Below are positions 59,682-64,000 of a stretch of 64,000 nt of DNA, one piece after another; position 1 is the first letter of the stretch; the number at the start of each line of letters is the position of its first letter. The notes under the pieces were generated by a model. The model made no database searches, had not been told where the DNA came from, and worked only from the letters and a program-made list of their open reading frames with translations. Origin of the DNA: Geosiphon pyriformis (Eukaryota; Glomeromycota; Glomeromycetes; Archaeosporales; Geosiphonaceae); the NCBI GenBank assembly GCA_016748015.1, contig JAAOMT010000439.1:49356-113355 (forward strand). Direction: 5' to 3'. The translations under genes and the position numbers were made by a program.

Positions 59682-60500
59682 CGGTCGAAGAATATTAAAT
59701 AATGAAGTAATTCTATATGCTTGAAGAAGACCTGATTAGAAGGAAAGAAAAGCAAAAAAAAATGAGTTATGCTATTTCGAAAATTGGCTCTTTCTTTGTT
59801 TAAAAACTCTAGGATGTCATAATATATCGTGGATATGCTGCTGCTGCTGCTACTGCTGCTGCTACTGCTACTGCTACTGGTACTGCTACTGGTACTGCTA
59901 CTGATACTGATACTGCTACTGATACTGGCACTATTTGCAAGTTGATGTTTAAAGGCCACTGTACTTCTTATGCATGATTTCCAGATATTAAATTTCATAA
60001 AACACTATTGCAGTAGACGTATGCAATGTTTTTACGTGATAGGAAAAAAAACCCCTTCTTATTAGAGGAGTTATCAACTTCAAGCTCGAGAAAAAGGACA
60101 AAGCTTTTGATAGTTGTATTGTTGAGATTAATTATTTAGGTGGGTGGCTGATGATGTACATGAATACTATAGAAGATCTCATTAAATTCTGGTGCCAAAT
60201 TACTAACGCCAATGAGAAGTGAAAAAGATAGTGAGAGAAAATTTGTAATAAGATCTAAAGAACTTTATGGAAAGAGAAGAAAGAAAAAAAGTACCTCCAG
60301 GTCTCCTTTAGATAAATGAGTCCGCAGGAATACGAGCACGTGAGCAAACGCCAGGGAACAAGAATATTGCTCCATGTAGACACATGATAATATTTGGCGC
60401 GTGACGTATCAAAGACCTGGTCCATGACTATAATAGGTCTTGTCACATTTGTGATGTGAGGTTGTCGAATTATAGAGTACTTTTTGATATTCTCCAACTA
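59682..60500. promoter_or_regulatory. Upstream region of the GATA/PHD gene
   Basis: Probable 5' UTR and promoter. A CTG/CTA trinucleotide tract (59836-59935) reads as poly-Ser on the minus strand in a frame that overlaps the gene start, but it is out of frame and has no gene-like continuation. No TATA box assigned. Confidence 0.4.
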
Positions 60501-60529
60501 ATTTAATATCGTTCATTCAACATCTCCTA

Positions 60530-60530
<1 letters not shown>

Positions 60531-60569
<39 letters not shown>

Positions 60570-60583
60570 CATCAGAATCAGCC

Positions 60584-60663
<80 letters not shown>

Positions 60664-60681
60664 TATTATTATTATTATTAT
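60531..60681. repeat. Compound (TTA)n-(ATC)n-(ATT)n microsatellite
   Basis: Three adjoining pure trinucleotide arrays of about 13, 15 and 17 units, with one imperfection near 60660. Confidence 0.9.
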
Positions 60682-60910
60682 CGTCGTCATCAACATGATT
60701 ATCCTCATCCAAATTCATCATCAACTTATTTCTCAAATAGCAAACAGCAGCACCCACTCGATATCTCGGCTCAGAAATATTTTCTCCAAAGTTAGAATCC
60801 TAAAATTACAGAATTTCTCGAAACCTGAGACTTACTTTATCTATATCAAGTCCCGAAAGAAAGTTCGCTAAAAATAACAAAAAAACTTGGAAACCAGAAA
60901 TAATATCAAG

Positions 60911-61046
60911 AAGAGATAGAGAGAAAGAGATAGAGAGAAAGAGAGAGAGAGGGAGAGGGAGGGAGAGAGAGGGAGAAAGAGAAAGAGAAAAAGAAAAAGA
61001 GAGAGAGAAAGAGAAAGAAGAGAGAGAGAGAGAGAGAGAGAAAGTA
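60911..61046. repeat. Polypurine GA-rich tract
   Basis: About 136 bp that is almost entirely purine on the plus strand (GAGA, GAAA, GGGA). Such a mirror-like polypurine run can adopt triplex (H-DNA) structures. The antisense Leu/Ser-rich open frame here is an artefact of the repeat. Confidence 0.85.
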
Positions 61047-61470
61047 AAAAAGTAAGTAAAGAAATCGAGTAAGTTTTAAATAATAAATAGGAGAAGAAAA
61101 AAAAAAAAGAAGGAAAGTAATATACTTGATTGAAAAATATAGTATGTTGGCAGGAAATATGGGTATTAAATATTAATATTAATAATATAATGATGGTTGG
61201 AAAATTTATAGAGAAGTGAGAGTAAGGAATTTTTTTGCACTGTGGGTGCAAAAAAGGGGATTTCCGAGACGAGTTGGGACAAGTTATTTTTGGTTTGTTT
61301 AGAAATAATTTTAATTGATGAGCCAATTGTGGCACTGTTGGATTTTTTATATTGTTTATAGTTAAGTGATTTTAATAAAGTTTTTTTTTTTTTTAATATA
61401 GATTATTTATTAATAGCAATAGATTGATGATAATATATTAAAAAAAATTTTTTTTCTGAATGTAGAAATA

Positions 61471-61471
61471 G

Positions 61472-61521
<50 letters not shown>
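61471..61521. repeat. (ATT)n microsatellite
   Basis: About 17 uninterrupted ATT units. Confidence 0.9.
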
Positions 61522-61934
61522 CTCTTGATTACCGAGAATAGTATTAGGGGGATAATGATGGGGATCAACACAAAGCAGGTAATCAAAAAGCAAATACCGA
61601 CCAAGAAAGGATCGGGAAAGCCGAAGGGTCAAAAAAACAGAGTTTGGTTTGGATTTCTAAAAACAATTTATTTTTATTTCTTTTTTAATAAAATTTTTAT
61701 AATTTTTTTTGAGGGAGGCAAAGAGAATTTAGGATAACGTGGGCTGACGGTAATGATAGGATGAAGGTTATAAATTGATTCATGGCATTAGATGCATTCG
61801 ATTTTCGATTGCTTGTAAATGATTTTCACTTGTTCTATTGTAAATTGAACAACCCTTTCATTTTTATTTTGAATCTGATCAAATTTATTTAACTTTTTGT
61901 ACATGTCTCCCATTTTTTGGTTATCTCGAAAACT

Positions 61935-61976
<42 letters not shown>

Positions 61977-62245
61977 GTAATATTAATAAAATGAGAATAA
62001 GCCGTGTGACATGGATATTGATGGAATGGCCGTACTAAAACTCGAAAAGTGTATGCATCAAAATTCCGAATGCAACATATAACCGCATTTCATGTAAAGT
62101 TTAAGTGGAACAAATCTCCATGTGAATTGACAAATTTAGAGCAGAAGCATGTATGCAAATGCGAAATGGCAAAAGCCTTTTTTTAAATGGGTGAAATTAA
62201 TTGGGGGATAAACGGTAAAGTTATAATTTTACCAAGGAACCAGAG

Positions 62246-62351
62246 AAAAAGAAAAAGAAAGAGATATAGATATAGATATAGAGAGAGATAGAGATAGAGA
62301 AAAAGAAAGAGAGATAGAGAGAGATAGATATAGAGATATAGAGATATAGAG
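62246..62351. repeat. GA/TA-rich short tandem repeat
   Basis: Variants of GATATA, GAGATA and GAGAAA in tandem over about 105 bp. Confidence 0.8.
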
Positions 62352-62631
62352 CGTTGAATGAATCAGAGTTAGAAAAAATGAGAAATACTAAAGATCAATA
62401 TAGAAAAGTAAAATATAACAAGCGGTTGATTTCGTTGGTTTTCTTGTAACTTAATTTTTTTATGCACCAAATGATTGTGCAAATCCTAAAAAAAAGTTTT
62501 TGTAAACATATAAAAACGTGAAATTTAAAGTTTAAAGATTGGATGAAAGGTACAAAAAAAACCGAGCAAGAGTACACAGCTTTATCAAAAAGGAGCCAAA
62601 AATTCTAAAAAACGATGATCGTTTAGTTATG

Positions 62632-62667
<36 letters not shown>

Positions 62668-63210
62668 GATGATAAATTATTTTTTAATTTAATTTAATTT
62701 AATTTTCTTTCATATATTTTCAATCAATGTATGTACGTTAAGAATGAATTTATGAAAAAAATTAAAAAGATCAAAAAAATATATGTATGTATATATCGTT
62801 GTTAAAAGCTATGATTATGATTATGATTATGATTATGATGATGATAAATTAATTTCAATAAATCGATTTTGAATATTTTTAAGAAATTTATCACTATCAT
62901 TATTTTGAATATTTGATAATCATTTTTATTAATGATAAAAAAATATATATCATATTTTTGATGATAAAATTTCAATTGCTAATTTTGATGCAACAGTCAT
63001 TAATTGATTCGATACAATAAAATAAAATTTATATATTGGGGATTTTTTCATCACAAAAAAAAATTGAAATTTTTAACAATAGTATAACAATATAAACAAT
63101 AGAATCCATTAAGGTACAATAGTATAACGGTACAATACAAAAATTAAGAATGACCTTAATAATAATAATAATAATAATAGGATGACATTTAACTATTATA
63201 ATAATAATTA

Positions 63211-63438
<228 letters not shown>

Positions 63439-63439
63439 C

Positions 63440-64000
63440 ATTTTTTTAATAAATGAGAGAACAAACTTAAAGAAAAGTAGAGTACCAAACCTGGATATTA
63501 AAATGTTCTGTTCTCCAATTTCCAATCTTCAACCTTTTTGTGATTATTCGTTTCAAAATAAAAAGAAGAAAAAAAGATTTAATTAAATAAAAGCAATAAA
63601 GCATGTAAATGCAAAAGGAGTATCTAATTTGCCCAATTAATTTGATCAATTAAAAACTTGCAAAAAAAAATATATATATATATATTTATTTATTTATTTA
63701 TTTATAAAGATAAATCCATCAATCAATCAATTAATCAATTACTACCTCTTTTTACATTTCAAAGACTGGCCAATAAAATCAAACTAGTAATCCCGAGGGC
63801 AAAGTGTACTATAACAGTTATAATTATGCATAATTACGGTATCATTTTATTTTGGTTTGTCTACAAAAAAATTATACTGTTATGCATACAAGATGTTGTG
63901 TTACTTGATCACATCATCATATGTATTACAATGCTATAGTATATTTACTTTAAACATCTAAAAATTCGAGGAATTGACAGAGGCCAAGTGAAAAACTTCA
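63440..64000. other. Right edge, no gene assigned
   Basis: AT-rich, with (TA)n and (TTTA)n near 63668-63706 and ATCAATCA repeats near 63715-63740. If the poly-Gln frame is an exon, introns of that gene would lie here. No splice-linked exon could be confirmed. Confidence 0.4.

Larger units (their letters stand above)
60501..63180. other. Gene-free, microsatellite-rich stretch
   Basis: About 2.7 kb in which I see no coding region. It contains at least six simple repeats: (TTA)n 60531-60570, (ATC)n 60584-60629, (ATT)n 60629-60681, GA-rich 60911-61046, (ATT)n 61471-61521, (AAT)n 61936-61983, GATATA/GAGATA 62246-62351, (ATT)n 62631-62668 and (GATTAT)n 62811-62847. Confidence 0.7.

Noticed and set aside
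59660-59998. Poly-Ser frame overlapping the start of the GATA/PHD gene
   Set aside because: Out of frame with the gene, made by a CTG/CTA repeat; more likely 5' UTR.
60868-61335. Minus-strand Leu/Ser-repeat frame of 155 codons
   Set aside because: Produced by the GA-rich simple repeat; alternating Leu-Ser is typical of translated CT repeats.

Overview
The window is nuclear DNA of an AT-rich, intron-rich fungus. Its compact spliced genes (importin beta-1 with 23 exons, ribosomal protein eS1 with 7), Asn/Gln homopolymers, Ty3/Gypsy elements and RNase H-bearing LINEs best recall Glomeromycotina (arbuscular mycorrhizal fungi, Rhizophagus-like). That placement comes from recognising families by eye, not from a search.

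Layout. 1-3.7 kb: a divergent pair of host genes, a spliced RS/RRM RNA-binding protein (-) and an intronless mitochondrial-type PPR protein (+). 3.9-42.5 kb: a nest of transposable elements. In order these are a heavily decayed LINE (+, about 3.96-7.07 kb); Gypsy element 1 (-, 7.07-17.37 kb) carrying a solo LTR (13.09-14.15 kb); a small relic and a 20-N gap; a gag-protease Gypsy element 3 (-, about 18.1-22.35 kb) whose LTR interrupts the 5' LTR of Gypsy element 2; Gypsy element 2 (+, 22.35-32.09 kb); a 5'-truncated LINE (+, 32.09-33.99 kb); an extremely AT-rich block; and a nearly intact LINE (-, about 35.64-42.53 kb). A 665-N gap follows. 43.9-64 kb: host genes again, namely importin beta-1 (+), eS1 (-), a Lunapark-like ER protein (+) and a GATA-like/PHD regulator (-), then a microsatellite-rich flank with a possible poly-Gln exon at the right edge.

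The most unusual content is the Gypsy family. Its gag-pol is one continuous reading frame that encodes, between protease and reverse transcriptase, two Cys-rich modules and a recognisable trimeric-type dUTPase domain. After the integrase there is a further region of about 270 residues that I cannot assign. Element 2 keeps that single frame over about 8.26 kb with no frameshift, yet carries roughly forty stop codons. Those I checked lie where one C-to-T or G-to-A change explains them, and the same kind of change has altered the RT and integrase catalytic residues. With a decayed LINE that lost its catalytic Asp pair the same way, this looks like RIP-like or methylation-driven cytosine deamination acting on repeats, while the flanking host genes stay intact.

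The host genes are housekeeping or regulatory: RNA processing, organelle RNA metabolism, nuclear import, translation, ER shaping and chromatin/transcription. They do not form a pathway.
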